From: VXYK01 sp965221585
GTDB lineage: Bacteria > Actinomycetota > Acidimicrobiia > Acidimicrobiales > Aldehydirespiratoraceae
DNA: 64,000 nt
NCBI GenBank assembly: GCA_965221585.1
Contig: OZ244898.1
Location: 1,364,001-1,428,000 of the forward strand
Reading direction: 5' to 3'
Shown here: one piece after another, positions 8,625 through 17,115 of the stretch
How the letters are laid out: the number at the start of each line of letters is the position of its first letter
How positions within the stretch are numbered: position 1 is the stretch's first letter
The notes under the pieces: generated by a model
Told to the model about the DNA's origin: nothing
Seen by the model: the letters and a program-made list of their open reading frames with translations, nothing else
Databases searched by the model: none
Made by a program: the position numbers and the translations under genes

Positions 8625-10154
8625 ATGACTGTACACCCCGACCTGGAGGAGTTCCGTTCGCTGGCCCGGTCGCACCGCATGGTTCCGGTGTGGCGCAACG
8701 TGCTCGCCGATCTCACCACCCCGGTCAGTGCCTTCGCCAGGGTGGTCGGCGCGGACGAGGGTTTCCTGCTCGAGTCCGTAGAGGGCGGCGACCGTTGGAG
8801 CCGCTGGTCGTTCGTGGGCCGTCGGCCCCTCGGAACTCTCGTGGCGCAGGACGGCCGAATCACCGTAGAGGGTGATCTCGGCACTGACATAGACACCGAC
8901 GGCGGCATACTCGCTGCACTCGAACAACTCTTGGATCATTACGAAGCACCCGACCTCGAAGGGCTGCCACCGCTCCACAGCGGGCTGATCGGCTACCTCG
9001 GGTACGACGTGGTCCGCGAGGTGGAGCACCTGCCCGACGTCGCCGACGACGACCTCGGCTACCCCGACGCGGTCATCTCCATAATCGGTGAACTCGCCGC
9101 CTACGACCACTGGCAGCAGCGGGTGACCCTGATCGCCAACGCGGCCATCCCGCAGGGTGCCGACGACGCCGCCATCGAAGAGGCGTACCACGACGCCGTG
9201 GCACGCCTCGAATCACTGGGTCGAGCGGGGTCGAGGGCGCTGGAGGAACCGCTGTTCAGCCCGGCGGACGGCAACGAGGAGATACCTGAGTTCACCTCCA
9301 CGATGTCGAAGTCGCAGTACTGCGCGGCCGTCGAAGCGGCCCGCGAGTACATCCTCGCCGGAGACATCTTCCAGGTCGTCCTGGCCCAGCGGTTCGATGT
9401 GACCTTCGACGCCGACGCCTTCGATCTGTATCGCGTCCTGCGCCAGTTGAACCCCAGTCCCTACATGTACTTCCTGCGCCACGGTGATCTCGAGATCGTC
9501 GGCGGATCGCCAGAGCCGATGGTGCGGCTTCAGGATCAGCGAGTCGTCTCCCGGCCGATAGCGGGAACCCGCAAGCGCGGCAGAACCGAGGAACACGATC
9601 GCCGGCTGGCCGCAGAACTACGCGAGCACCCCAAAGAGATCGCCGAACATGTGATGCTCGTCGACCTCGCCCGCAACGACATCGGGCGGGTGATCGAGTT
9701 CGGGTCCCTGAACGTGGACGAGATGATGACCCTCGAGCGGTACAGCCACGTGATGCACCTCACTTCGCAGGTGTCGGGCGATCTCCGCGACGGGGCCTCC
9801 GCGATCGATGTGCTGCGCGCCACCCTGCCCGCGGGCACGCTGTCGGGTGCGCCAAAGGTCCGGGCCATGGAGATCATCGACGAGCTTGAACCGGTGAAGC
9901 GCGGCCCCTATGGGGGAGTGGTCGGCTATCTCAACTTCTCGGGTTGCATCGACACGGCAATCACGATCCGGACCATGCTGGTGTCCGGCAACCATGCGAC
10001 GGTCTGTGCCGGTGCGGGAATTGTGGCTGACTCAGTGGCCTCCGACGAGCACCTCGAGTGCGAGAACAAGGCGAGAGCTCTGCTAGCGGCCGTGCCCGTC
10101 GCCCGACGCATGCGCCAGGCTCGTGAAGAGCAGAGAGCCGAGGATTCCCGCTGA
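8625..10154 (+). CDS. trpE: Anthranilate synthase component I
   Basis: This converts chorismate to anthranilate with TrpG-supplied ammonia. It is 509 aa. The chorismate-utilising C-terminal domain is clear: PSPYMYFLRHGD, IVGGSPEP, SRPIAGTRKRG, ELREHPKEIAEHVMLVDLARND, GTLSGAPKVRAMEIIDE and GPYGGVVGYL. The N-terminal domain contains LLESVEGGDRWSRWSFVG, where the Leu-Glu-Ser motif of tryptophan feedback inhibition is visible, so it is probably inhibited by tryptophan. The GAGGAG just before the ATG is its likely ribosome site. trpG is not in the window. Confidence 0.96.
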   Translation: MTVHPDLEEFRSLARSHRMVPVWRNVLADLTTPVSAFARVVGADEGFLLESVEGGDRWSRWSFVGRRPLGTLVAQDGRITVEGDLGTDIDTDGGILAALEQLLDHYEAPDLEGLPPLHSGLIGYLGYDVVREVEHLPDVADDDLGYPDAVISIIGELAAYDHWQQRVTLIANAAIPQGADDAAIEEAYHDAVARLESLGRAGSRALEEPLFSPADGNEEIPEFTSTMSKSQYCAAVEAAREYILAGDIFQVVLAQRFDVTFDADAFDLYRVLRQLNPSPYMYFLRHGDLEIVGGSPEPMVRLQDQRVVSRPIAGTRKRGRTEEHDRRLAAELREHPKEIAEHVMLVDLARNDIGRVIEFGSLNVDEMMTLERYSHVMHLTSQVSGDLRDGASAIDVLRATLPAGTLSGAPKVRAMEIIDELEPVKRGPYGGVVGYLNFSGCIDTAITIRTMLVSGNHATVCAGAGIVADSVASDEHLECENKARALLAAVPVARRMRQAREEQRAEDSR

Positions 10155-10191
10155 CATGGCTTGCCCTTCGAACTCGAAGCCGGAGAGGCAC

Positions 10192-11037
10192 ATGCTCGCC
10201 ACGATCGTCGAGCGCGACCTGGTCGAAATTACGGGTTCCGACGCCACGTCTTATCTGCAGGGTCAGATTTCCCAGGACGTGGACGGAATCACCGCATCCT
10301 CGCCATCCTGGTCGCTGATCCTGGCACCAACGGGCAAGCTGGAAGCCTGGTTCCGAGTGCATCGGCTCGCGGAGGACCACTTTCTGGTGGACCTCGAAGC
10401 GGGTTGGGCGGCCCCGCTTGTCAAGCGACTGGAACGGTTCAGGCTGCGCACCGCGGTTGATTTCAGGATCCTCGAAGGCTGGAGGATGCTCTCGACACGC
10501 AACGTCTTGGAAGCGGAGGACTCGGGCGCCTCGCTGTGGGAGTTGAAGGATCAACAAGTTCTGGCGGCGACATTCGATTGGCCCGGATTCTCCGGCACGG
10601 ATCATCTCGCTGAAGCGTTGGCGGTGCCCAGCGGGATTGAACTTGACGACGTTGCGTTCGAACGGGCGCGGATCCTCGCAGGGGTGCCTCGCCTTGGTGT
10701 CGACATCAACGAGAACACCATCCCGGCCGAGGGAGGGGCGCATCTCATCGAGACGTCTGTGAGTTTCACCAAGGGCTGCTACACCGGTCAGGAACTGGTG
10801 GCCCGGATTGACAGCCGCGGCGGGAACGTGCCTCGTCCTCTGCGGGTGTTGATTGCGCACGAGGTTCTGGCGGTCGGCGGTGTGGTCGCCTTCGAGGGTG
10901 CCGATGTGGGGGTGGTGACCTCGGCGGCAACTTCAGAGGGAACCTCGGTGGCGATCGCTCCGTTGATGCGCAAGGTGACGCCCGGTGCCGTGGTGTCGGT
11001 CGACGGCGTCGAAGCGGTTGTCCAGGCTCCGAGTTGA
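10192..11037 (+). CDS. ygfZ: YgfZ/GcvT-like folate-binding protein
   Basis: This tetrahydrofolate-binding protein is related to glycine-cleavage T protein. Members such as E. coli YgfZ aid Fe-S cluster assembly or repair. The diagnostic K-G-C-Y-x-G-Q-E motif is present as KGCYTGQELVAR, preceded by the typical P-A-E region IPAEGGAHLIE. The N-terminal SYLQGQISQDV also fits. I chose ATG at 10192 because GGAGAGG stands 3 nt upstream. ATG at 10156, just past the trpE stop, would add 12 residues. It lies directly after trpE on the same strand. Confidence 0.88.
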   Translation: MLATIVERDLVEITGSDATSYLQGQISQDVDGITASSPSWSLILAPTGKLEAWFRVHRLAEDHFLVDLEAGWAAPLVKRLERFRLRTAVDFRILEGWRMLSTRNVLEAEDSGASLWELKDQQVLAATFDWPGFSGTDHLAEALAVPSGIELDDVAFERARILAGVPRLGVDINENTIPAEGGAHLIETSVSFTKGCYTGQELVARIDSRGGNVPRPLRVLIAHEVLAVGGVVAFEGADVGVVTSAATSEGTSVAIAPLMRKVTPGAVVSVDGVEAVVQAPS

Positions 11038-11102
11038 GCTTCGCTGACTGCGTAGGGCGTTCAATTTGTTGCCGACAGGGGTCGTCAACCTAGAGTCAGC
11101 GG

Positions 11103-11408
11103 ATGTCCAGAGTTTCAGTAATCGCAAGAATCCCGCTCAAGCCCGGAACCAAGGGCGAATTGCTCGCAGCCTTCACGCCGATGTTGGATCAGGTCAACAA
11201 CGAGGCCGGTACCGAGATCTACATACTCTCCGAGGACCCGGCCGACGACAACGTCGTCTGGGTGTTTGAGCTCTACAGCGATTCCGATGCGCTGGCTGCG
11301 CACAGTTCATCAGACGCCATGGCCGCGCTCCTCGGCGTGGTCGGCGGGTTGGTCGAGGGTGAACCCGGGTTCCACATTCTCAATCCGATCGCGGGCAAGG
11401 GCCTCTGA
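11103..11408 (+). CDS. ABM-domain (antibiotic biosynthesis monooxygenase-like) protein
   Basis: This is a single dimeric α/β-barrel domain of 101 aa: VSVIARIPLKPGTKGELLAAF is the first strand and helix, followed by EIYILSEDPADDNVVWVFELYSD and an alternating C-terminal helix/strand. Family members include small monooxygenases, haem-degrading enzymes and proteins of unknown role. No residue singles out a substrate. TAGAGT (11091-11096) with TTGCCG 16 nt further upstream precedes the ATG by 6 nt, giving a good stand-alone leaderless promoter. Confidence 0.75.
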   Translation: MSRVSVIARIPLKPGTKGELLAAFTPMLDQVNNEAGTEIYILSEDPADDNVVWVFELYSDSDALAAHSSSDAMAALLGVVGGLVEGEPGFHILNPIAGKGL

Positions 11409-11519
11409 TCAGGCGCGGGCCCGAAGGGTCGGGCGGGCGCTGCAGACTCGCAACAGCCGAACGCGGCTCGCCGGCCAATTGGTGAAGGGTGAGGCGTTCG
11501 GTCCGCTAGCGTCGGATCC

Positions 11520-12191
11520 ATGTTCATCAAGATTTGCGGTATCACGAGCGAACAGGACGCTCTGCTGGCGACTGCGCTAGGGGCCGACGCGGTCGGTTTC
11601 GTGTTCGCTCCGTCGTCGCGCCAGGTGGCCGTGGACCGCGCCCGCGACATCGCCCGCCGGCTCCCAGCCGAGATACTGACGGTCGGAGTGTTTCGCAATG
11701 AACTCCCTGACCGGGTCGTGGACATGGTGCACCGCGCCGGTCTGGGTGCTGCACAACTTCACGGACACGAATCACCCGAGCAGGCTCGAGATGTCCGCAG
11801 CCGGGTCCCGCGGATGATCAAGGGCTTCTATGCCATAGACCCCGGACTGTCCGACGTCTCCTCCTACAACGCCGATGTGGCGCTCATAGACTCGCCGACG
11901 CCGGGTGGAGGCGAGGTGTTCGACTGGAGCCTCGTCGAGAACGTGCCGCTCTCGGGCATTCCGTTGCTGCTTGCCGGTGGGCTCGACGCGGACAATGTGC
12001 GCAGGGCGATACACGCTGTGGCTCCTTGGGGGGTCGACGTCTCCACCGGTGTTGAACGGGCACCCGGCGAGAAGGACCCGGTCAAGATGCGACGTTTCAT
12101 CGATGCCGCCCGTGAGGCCTTCGTTGAGGTGCGTATGCGCGACCGCGTGGAGATTTCCGATGTGCCCTACAACTGGGAGGACGATTTCTGA
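11520..12191 (+). CDS. trpF: Phosphoribosylanthranilate isomerase
   Basis: This is a (βα)8-barrel enzyme of tryptophan synthesis. General base Cys6 (IKICGIT) and general acid Asp124 (ALIDSP) are present, as are QLHGHE and the phosphate-binding LLAGGL and VDVSTGVE. It is 223 aa, about 15 residues longer at the C-terminus than many TrpF. TAGCGT (11507-11512) stands 7 nt before the ATG. Its stop overlaps the trpB ATG in TGATG. A dedicated TrpF in an actinobacterium is notable because many use bifunctional PriA instead. Confidence 0.95.
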   Translation: MFIKICGITSEQDALLATALGADAVGFVFAPSSRQVAVDRARDIARRLPAEILTVGVFRNELPDRVVDMVHRAGLGAAQLHGHESPEQARDVRSRVPRMIKGFYAIDPGLSDVSSYNADVALIDSPTPGGGEVFDWSLVENVPLSGIPLLLAGGLDADNVRRAIHAVAPWGVDVSTGVERAPGEKDPVKMRRFIDAAREAFVEVRMRDRVEISDVPYNWEDDF

Positions 12192-13384
12192 TGTCGGCTG
12201 AAGCGCCGAACAGTGGCGTACCGCGCAGTTTCATGGCAGAGCCGACAACCGACGGCCGTTTCGGAGAGTTCGGTGGTGTCTTTGTGCCCGAGACCCTGGT
12301 GCCAGCCTGTCAGGAACTTGACCGAGCCTTTCGGTCGGCGTGGGCCGACCCGTCGTTCAGGGCCGAGCTCACAGATCTGTTGACTCACTACGCAGGGCGT
12401 CCGTCTCCGATCACCCGATGCGACAACCTCAGCGAGGAGTTGGGCTGCACGGTCCTGTTGAAGCGTGAAGACCTCAACCACACGGGGAGCCACAAGATCA
12501 ACAATGTGCTGGGCCAGGCTCTGCTGGCCAGACGCATGGGCAAGACGAGGCTGGTGGCAGAGACCGGGGCGGGTCAGCACGGTGTGGCCACTGCCACCGC
12601 AGCTGCCCTCTTCGACATGGAGTGCATCGTCTACATGGGGACGGTCGATATCCGGCGTCAAGAACTGAATGTCTTTCGGATGAGGCTTCTCGGCAGTGAG
12701 GTACGTGCCGCCGAGTCGGGCTCTCAGACCCTCAAGGACGCGGTCAACGAGGCGATGAGGCACTGGGTCGCGGCGGTCGAGTCCACCCACTACTGCTTGG
12801 GCTCGGTCATGGGCCCCCATCCGTATCCCTGGATGGTCCGTGAGTTCCATCGGGTCATCGGTGACGAGGCGGCGCAGCAGTGCGCCGGGCTGCTCGACGG
12901 CGGCACTCCCGACGTGGTCGTCGCGTGCGTTGGAGGCGGCTCGAATGCCGCTGGGATCTTCTCGGGTTTCGCAGACACTGACGCGGAACTGGTTGGTGTC
13001 GAACCCGCCGGTGGGGCTGCGGTGGGGCGGGCCGTGCCGGGAATCGTCCATGGATCGCACTCTTATCTGATGCAGGACGAATGGGGCCAGGTGCTGGAAG
13101 CCCAGTCGATCTCCGCAGGGCTGGACTATCCCGGCATCGGTCCAGAACACGCACATCTGGCGGCCACGGGGCGGGCGCGCTACGAGCCCGTTACGGATGC
13201 GCAGGTTGTCGAGGCGTTCCAGCTGCTGGCCCGTACCGAGGGGATAATCACGGCGCTGGAGTCGGCTCACGCCCTGGCCTGGATCGTGGCTGCACGCGAC
13301 GAGCTGCAGGGCAAGACCGTGCTGTTGAACCTCAGTGGTCGAGGCGACAAGGACGTCGCCCAGATGATGGACGTGCTGGCGTGA
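12191..13384 (+). CDS. trpB: Tryptophan synthase beta subunit
   Basis: This PLP enzyme condenses indole with serine. It is 397 aa, TrpB1 type. The start FGEFGGVFVPETL is characteristic. The PLP lysine is Lys102 in HTGSHKINNVLGQAL, the catalytic glutamate lies in AETGAGQHGVA, and the phosphate loop is CVGGGSNAAG. It overlaps trpF (TGATG) and trpA (GTGA), so the αβ complex subunits are translationally coupled. Confidence 0.97.
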   Translation: MSAEAPNSGVPRSFMAEPTTDGRFGEFGGVFVPETLVPACQELDRAFRSAWADPSFRAELTDLLTHYAGRPSPITRCDNLSEELGCTVLLKREDLNHTGSHKINNVLGQALLARRMGKTRLVAETGAGQHGVATATAAALFDMECIVYMGTVDIRRQELNVFRMRLLGSEVRAAESGSQTLKDAVNEAMRHWVAAVESTHYCLGSVMGPHPYPWMVREFHRVIGDEAAQQCAGLLDGGTPDVVVACVGGGSNAAGIFSGFADTDAELVGVEPAGGAAVGRAVPGIVHGSHSYLMQDEWGQVLEAQSISAGLDYPGIGPEHAHLAATGRARYEPVTDAQVVEAFQLLARTEGIITALESAHALAWIVAARDELQGKTVLLNLSGRGDKDVAQMMDVLA

Positions 13385-14163
13385 CCGGCGCGCTCGAGGC
13401 GGCTCTGCGCGCCCGGCGAGACGGCGGGGGCAAGTCCCTGGTCCCGTATCTGACAGGTGGACTCGGCGAGGACTGGCTCGAAACGCTGGAGGCTGCTTCG
13501 GTCGCCGGTGCCGACGCCATCGAGATAGGTGTTCCCTTCTCCGACCCGGTGATGGACGGCCCCACGATCCAGCTTGCCAACGACAGGGCACTGTCGAACG
13601 GCGTTACCCCGCAGTCGGTGATCGAGCGGCTGCGCTCCGCAGAGATCGGCGTGCCGAGCGCGGTGATGACCTACGGCAACATCGCCTACCGGATGGGCTA
13701 CCACCGTTTCGCCTCGTCTCTTGCGGAGAGCGGGGTGTCGGGCTGCATCCTCCCGGACATCCCGCTTGAGGAGGTCGGCCCCTGGGCAGCTGCAGCAGAC
13801 GCCGCGGGAGTCGAGACCGTCCTATTGGCTGCGCCGACGTCTCCCGACGAACGTCTCGCTCGTATCGCCGAACGCTCGCGCGGCTTCGTCTACGGAGTCG
13901 GCCTGCTCGGTATCACCGGGGTCCGTGAACAACTTGCTGACAGCGCGAAGGTGATCGCGAAGCGCCTCAAGGAGGTGACCGACCTGCCGGTGCTCGTGGG
14001 CGTTGGGGTGGGAACTCCCGAACAGGCTGTTGAGGTGTGCCAGGTCGCCGACGGGGTGGTCGTGGGCTCCGCGATGGTGCAGAGGATGCTTGACGGCGCT
14101 GGATCCGATGGCATTGCCGAACTGGTCGGCGAGTTCAGATCGGCGCTCGACCAGAGTTTCTGA
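13381..14163 (+). CDS. trpA: Tryptophan synthase alpha subunit
   Basis: This (βα)8-barrel subunit cleaves indole-3-glycerol phosphate and channels indole to TrpB. Catalytic Glu48 and Asp59 lie in IEIGVPFSDPVMDGPTIQ, and the motif VYGVGLLGITG and loop VGVGVGTPEQ are present. The open frame extends back into trpB, but GTG at 13381, overlapping the trpB stop, gives the normal length of 260 aa. Confidence 0.96.
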   Translation: MTGALEAALRARRDGGGKSLVPYLTGGLGEDWLETLEAASVAGADAIEIGVPFSDPVMDGPTIQLANDRALSNGVTPQSVIERLRSAEIGVPSAVMTYGNIAYRMGYHRFASSLAESGVSGCILPDIPLEEVGPWAAAADAAGVETVLLAAPTSPDERLARIAERSRGFVYGVGLLGITGVREQLADSAKVIAKRLKEVTDLPVLVGVGVGTPEQAVEVCQVADGVVVGSAMVQRMLDGAGSDGIAELVGEFRSALDQSF

Positions 14164-14180
14164 TCCAGGAAGTACATGAC

Positions 14181-15554
14181 ATGGATCACGACCTGATCAT
14201 CATTGGCGGCGGCGCCGCTGGTCTCAGTGCGGCCCGAGCGGCTCGTTGGCAGGGCGCGGACGTCGCCCTGGTCAGTGACGGACCCCTCGGCGGCGACTGC
14301 ACCTTCACGGGGTGCGTTCCCTCCAAGACCCTGATCGCGGCGGCCAGGGACGGGCTCGATTTCGCTGAGGCGATGTCCAGGGTCGCCGAGACCGTCGAAC
14401 GGATAGCGGCAACCGAGACGGCGGATGTGCTGCGCGCACAGGGAGTCAAGGTCATCGAAGGCCGAGCCAGGTTGACGACACACGACACGGTGGCGGTGGG
14501 GGAGCGCCGCATCAGCGCGCCACGCCTCATCATCGCCACCGGAAGCCGCCCACAGGTCCCACCGATTCCGGGCATCGACGGGATCGAGGCCCTCACCAAC
14601 GAGGAGATCTTCAATATCTCGACCAAACCTGTGAGCCTGGGCATCATCGGCGGCGGCCCGATCGGCTGCGAACTGGCTCAAGCGTTCGCAGGCTTCGGCG
14701 TCGAGGTGATCCTGTTCGAAGCGGAGCCTCGTCTGCTCAATGCCGAGGAACCCGAGGCTTCGGCCGTCGTCGCCAAAGCTCTGCGAACAGCCGGTGTCGA
14801 TGTGCGCGTGAACTCAGCCATCGAGCGTGTCGAACCTGCCGGGGGAGATTCGATCCGGCTCCTGAGCGCGCAGGGTGCCGATCAAGTCGAGATGCTGTTG
14901 GTCGCGGTTGGTCGCGTTCCCAATACCGCTGGGGTGGGCGCGGCGGATATCGGCCTGAAACTCGACGAGCGCGGCTGCATCAAGACCGATGCTCGCCTTC
15001 AAACCAAGGTCCGCGGTGTCTTCGCTGCTGGCGACGTGACCGGGACGATGCCCTTCACCCATGCTGCCGACGAGATGGGTCGCCTTGCCGTCGGCAACGC
15101 ACTCGGCAAGGGCATACGTGGCAGATTCCTGCCGCACTGGGTGCCGTGGACAACCTTCACTACTCCGGAAGTGGCCCGTATCGGCATGACCGAATCGGCA
15201 GCTGCCGCCCACAACGGCAGAGTCGCGGAGTTGCCGCTCGAAGAGATGGACAGGGCGATTACCGACCGCAGTACCGAAGGCTTCATCAAGATCATCGCCG
15301 GTCCACGTCCGCTGACCAGAAATGCCTTCGGCGGCAAGATCCTGGGTGCAACGATCGTTGCGCCTCGGGCCGGCGAGATGATTCATGAAGTGGCCGTGGC
15401 CATGCGTGCGAATCTCTTCACCGGCCGGTTGGCGCAGACCGTTCATGCCTATCCGACTTGGTCCTATGGCATCCAGAAGACTGCCGGCCAGTTCTTCGGC
15501 GAGGTTGAGGGTCGCACCGCCCGAGCGGCCCGCCCGCGGCCCAGCGGCCCGTGA
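14181..15554 (+). CDS. Dihydrolipoamide dehydrogenase/mercuric reductase-like FAD oxidoreductase
   Basis: This is a class-I pyridine nucleotide-disulfide oxidoreductase of 457 aa. FAD-binding IIIGGGAAGLSAA is at the N-terminus, the redox-active disulfide GGDCTFTGCVPSK at about 37-49, the NAD(P)-binding IIGGGPIGCELAQAF in the middle, GVFAAGDVTG, and a C-terminal dimerisation domain. The C-terminal active-site motif reads HAYPTWSYG. The His is kept but the Glu of the usual H-x4-E dyad is absent, so lipoamide specificity is doubtful. It lies 17 nt after trpA and is probably co-transcribed. The extreme C-terminus runs into a dispersed repeat and is Arg/Pro-rich. Confidence 0.85.
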   Translation: MDHDLIIIGGGAAGLSAARAARWQGADVALVSDGPLGGDCTFTGCVPSKTLIAAARDGLDFAEAMSRVAETVERIAATETADVLRAQGVKVIEGRARLTTHDTVAVGERRISAPRLIIATGSRPQVPPIPGIDGIEALTNEEIFNISTKPVSLGIIGGGPIGCELAQAFAGFGVEVILFEAEPRLLNAEEPEASAVVAKALRTAGVDVRVNSAIERVEPAGGDSIRLLSAQGADQVEMLLVAVGRVPNTAGVGAADIGLKLDERGCIKTDARLQTKVRGVFAAGDVTGTMPFTHAADEMGRLAVGNALGKGIRGRFLPHWVPWTTFTTPEVARIGMTESAAAAHNGRVAELPLEEMDRAITDRSTEGFIKIIAGPRPLTRNAFGGKILGATIVAPRAGEMIHEVAVAMRANLFTGRLAQTVHAYPTWSYGIQKTAGQFFGEVEGRTARAARPRPSGP

Positions 15555-15600
15555 GCGGAGCGAACAAGAGCGGGTGCGGAGCGCAGCGAACAGGAGCGGG
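15543..15600 (+). repeat. Dispersed short repeat, full copy plus a diverged half copy
   Basis: Positions 15543-15574 match the minus strand of 31341-31372 at 29 of 32 bases (shared core GAACAAGAGCGGG and AGCGGCCCGTGA). A second partial unit follows at 15575-15600, ending GAACAGGAGCGGG. The repeat contains the stop codon of the upstream oxidoreductase. No transposase or long flanking inverted repeats are seen, so it resembles a short intergenic repeat family rather than an insertion sequence. Confidence 0.6.
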
Positions 15601-15636
15601 AATGACAGGGCCCGAGCGGCCAACGGCTGAGCGGTT

Positions 15637-16290
15637 TCAGGAGTTGTCGAGGCGTCGGTGAAGGGTTTCGGTAACACCGGGAAGCTGGGTCTGCACGCCG
15701 TGGCTCCCGCAGTGCTCGGTGAAGCGCTGCATCACGATCTCCTCAGCCTCGGTCCAGTTGGTCGCCCGCAATCCGTCGAGGTGTCGGTTGTAGTACTGGT
15801 CGAAAACGATCACCTCGTTGCCTGCAGCGCGTAGCGCCTCCACATTGTGCGGCGCATCGTCGATGTAGAGGTCGGCTTCAACCTCCGGTTTGGCGCCCAG
15901 GAAACAAAGGTCCCTGTAGGGGATCTCGACCCTGTCCAGCCAGGCGACCGTGTCTCCGGCTGCCACCTGGTGACCCCAGTTGACGTAGAGACGGTGGGTG
16001 ATGATCCGTATCCAGACGCCGGCGTCGGACAGGCGCCACAGGGCCTCCGCGGCTCCGTCGATCACATCCAGGTCCCTGAACATCCGCCCTTCGGTGACCG
16101 CGTAGCGGTGGTGATCCTCGAAGTCGTCGGGCCCGAATCCCCATTCCTCGAAGTTCCATCCACGATCCAGCGACAGCGACTCCTCGGGCACTTCGAGGCG
16201 TTCGGCCACGATCCTCCGGAATCCACGGGTGTGCTCGGCACAGACCCCGTCGAGGTCGACGCCGAGTACGAAGATGGCAGGCTCGGCCAA
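15637..16290 (-). CDS. HAD-superfamily 5' nucleotidase (NT5C-like)
   Basis: This is a haloacid-dehalogenase-fold phosphatase of 217 aa. Motif I is GVDLDGVC (nucleophile Asp12, acid Asp14), motif II is RIITHR, and the motif IV region is LYIDDAPHN. The overall pattern with a short all-helical cap resembles 5'(3')-deoxyribonucleotidases. The substrate is not determined by the sequence. The start appears to be TTG at 16290, two bases after the SDR stop. It is the last gene of a three-gene minus-strand unit after two SDR genes. Confidence 0.75.
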   Translation of the reverse strand: MAEPAIFVLGVDLDGVCAEHTRGFRRIVAERLEVPEESLSLDRGWNFEEWGFGPDDFEDHHRYAVTEGRMFRDLDVIDGAAEALWRLSDAGVWIRIITHRLYVNWGHQVAAGDTVAWLDRVEIPYRDLCFLGAKPEVEADLYIDDAPHNVEALRAAGNEVIVFDQYYNRHLDGLRATNWTEAEEIVMQRFTEHCGSHGVQTQLPGVTETLHRRLDNS

Positions 16291-16293
16291 CTG

Positions 16294-17094
16294 TCAGGTG
16301 GCGGTCATGCCGCTGTCCGCGTTGATGATTGCCCCGTGGATGTTGGCGGCCTCATCGGATGCGAGGAAGGCGAACAGCGCGGCGACGTGTTCAGGTTTGT
16401 CCAATGGGCGGAAGGCGAAGGATCGTTGCAGCAGTTTGAAGTCGATGTCCTCGGGGAGTTGATAGTCGCGGTTCATCGGTGTGTCGGTTCCACCCGGGGC
16501 GATGGCGTTGATGCGTATCGGCTCCTTGACGAATTCCGTAGCCAGAGCACGGGTCATCTGCACGACAGCGCCCTTGGCGGCGCAGTAGGGCACCAGGTAG
16601 GCGCAACCCATGAAAGCTGCATTGGAAGCGATGTTGATGATGTTGCCCCCGGTGGCGAGGAGGTGGGGGAGTGCGGCCTGAGACATGAAGTATGTGCCGT
16701 CGACGTTGATGGCGAACATCCTGCGCCAGTCGTCGTCTGTCACGTCGACGGTGTGCTTCATCCAGGAGATGGCAGCAATGTTGCCGAGCACGTCGAGCCG
16801 TCCGAGTTGGTCCACGCACTCGGCGATCGCGGCGCGGCATTGGGCAGGCTCGGCGATGTCGGTCACCCTGGTGGTGATCGTTCCGCCGGCACCGGCGACC
16901 TCTGCTGCCACCTCTTCGAGGCCATCAGCGTTGATGTCCATGCCGAACACGGATGCTCCCTCGGACGCGAGCCGCAACGCGACGCACCGCCCCATGCCGC
17001 TGGCAACGCCGGTCACGGCAGCGACCTTGCCTACGAACCGGTCGCCTCCATAGGAGTCTCCTGCTTGTTCAGACGCTGTTGCCTGCTCAGACAC
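16294..17094 (-). CDS. Short-chain dehydrogenase/reductase (SDR), copy 1
   Basis: This is a classical NAD(P)-dependent SDR of 266 aa. The cofactor motif TGVASGMG is at about 29-36, followed by the LGNIAA segment. Active-site Asn (INVDG), Ser (NIASNAAF) and Tyr-x3-Lys (VPYCAAKGA) are intact, as is NAIAPGG. An aspartate after β2 (GMDINADG) suggests NAD+ preference. The substrate is unknown. GGAGGAG before the GTG is a good ribosome site, unlike its paralogue. It follows copy 2 by 21 nt and shares most of its sequence pattern, so it is a tandem duplicate. Confidence 0.9.
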   Translation of the reverse strand: MSEQATASEQAGDSYGGDRFVGKVAAVTGVASGMGRCVALRLASEGASVFGMDINADGLEEVAAEVAGAGGTITTRVTDIAEPAQCRAAIAECVDQLGRLDVLGNIAAISWMKHTVDVTDDDWRRMFAINVDGTYFMSQAALPHLLATGGNIINIASNAAFMGCAYLVPYCAAKGAVVQMTRALATEFVKEPIRINAIAPGGTDTPMNRDYQLPEDIDFKLLQRSFAFRPLDKPEHVAALFAFLASDEAANIHGAIINADSGMTAT

Positions 17095-17115
17095 CTGTTG
17101 CTCCTCCTGCTCGAT

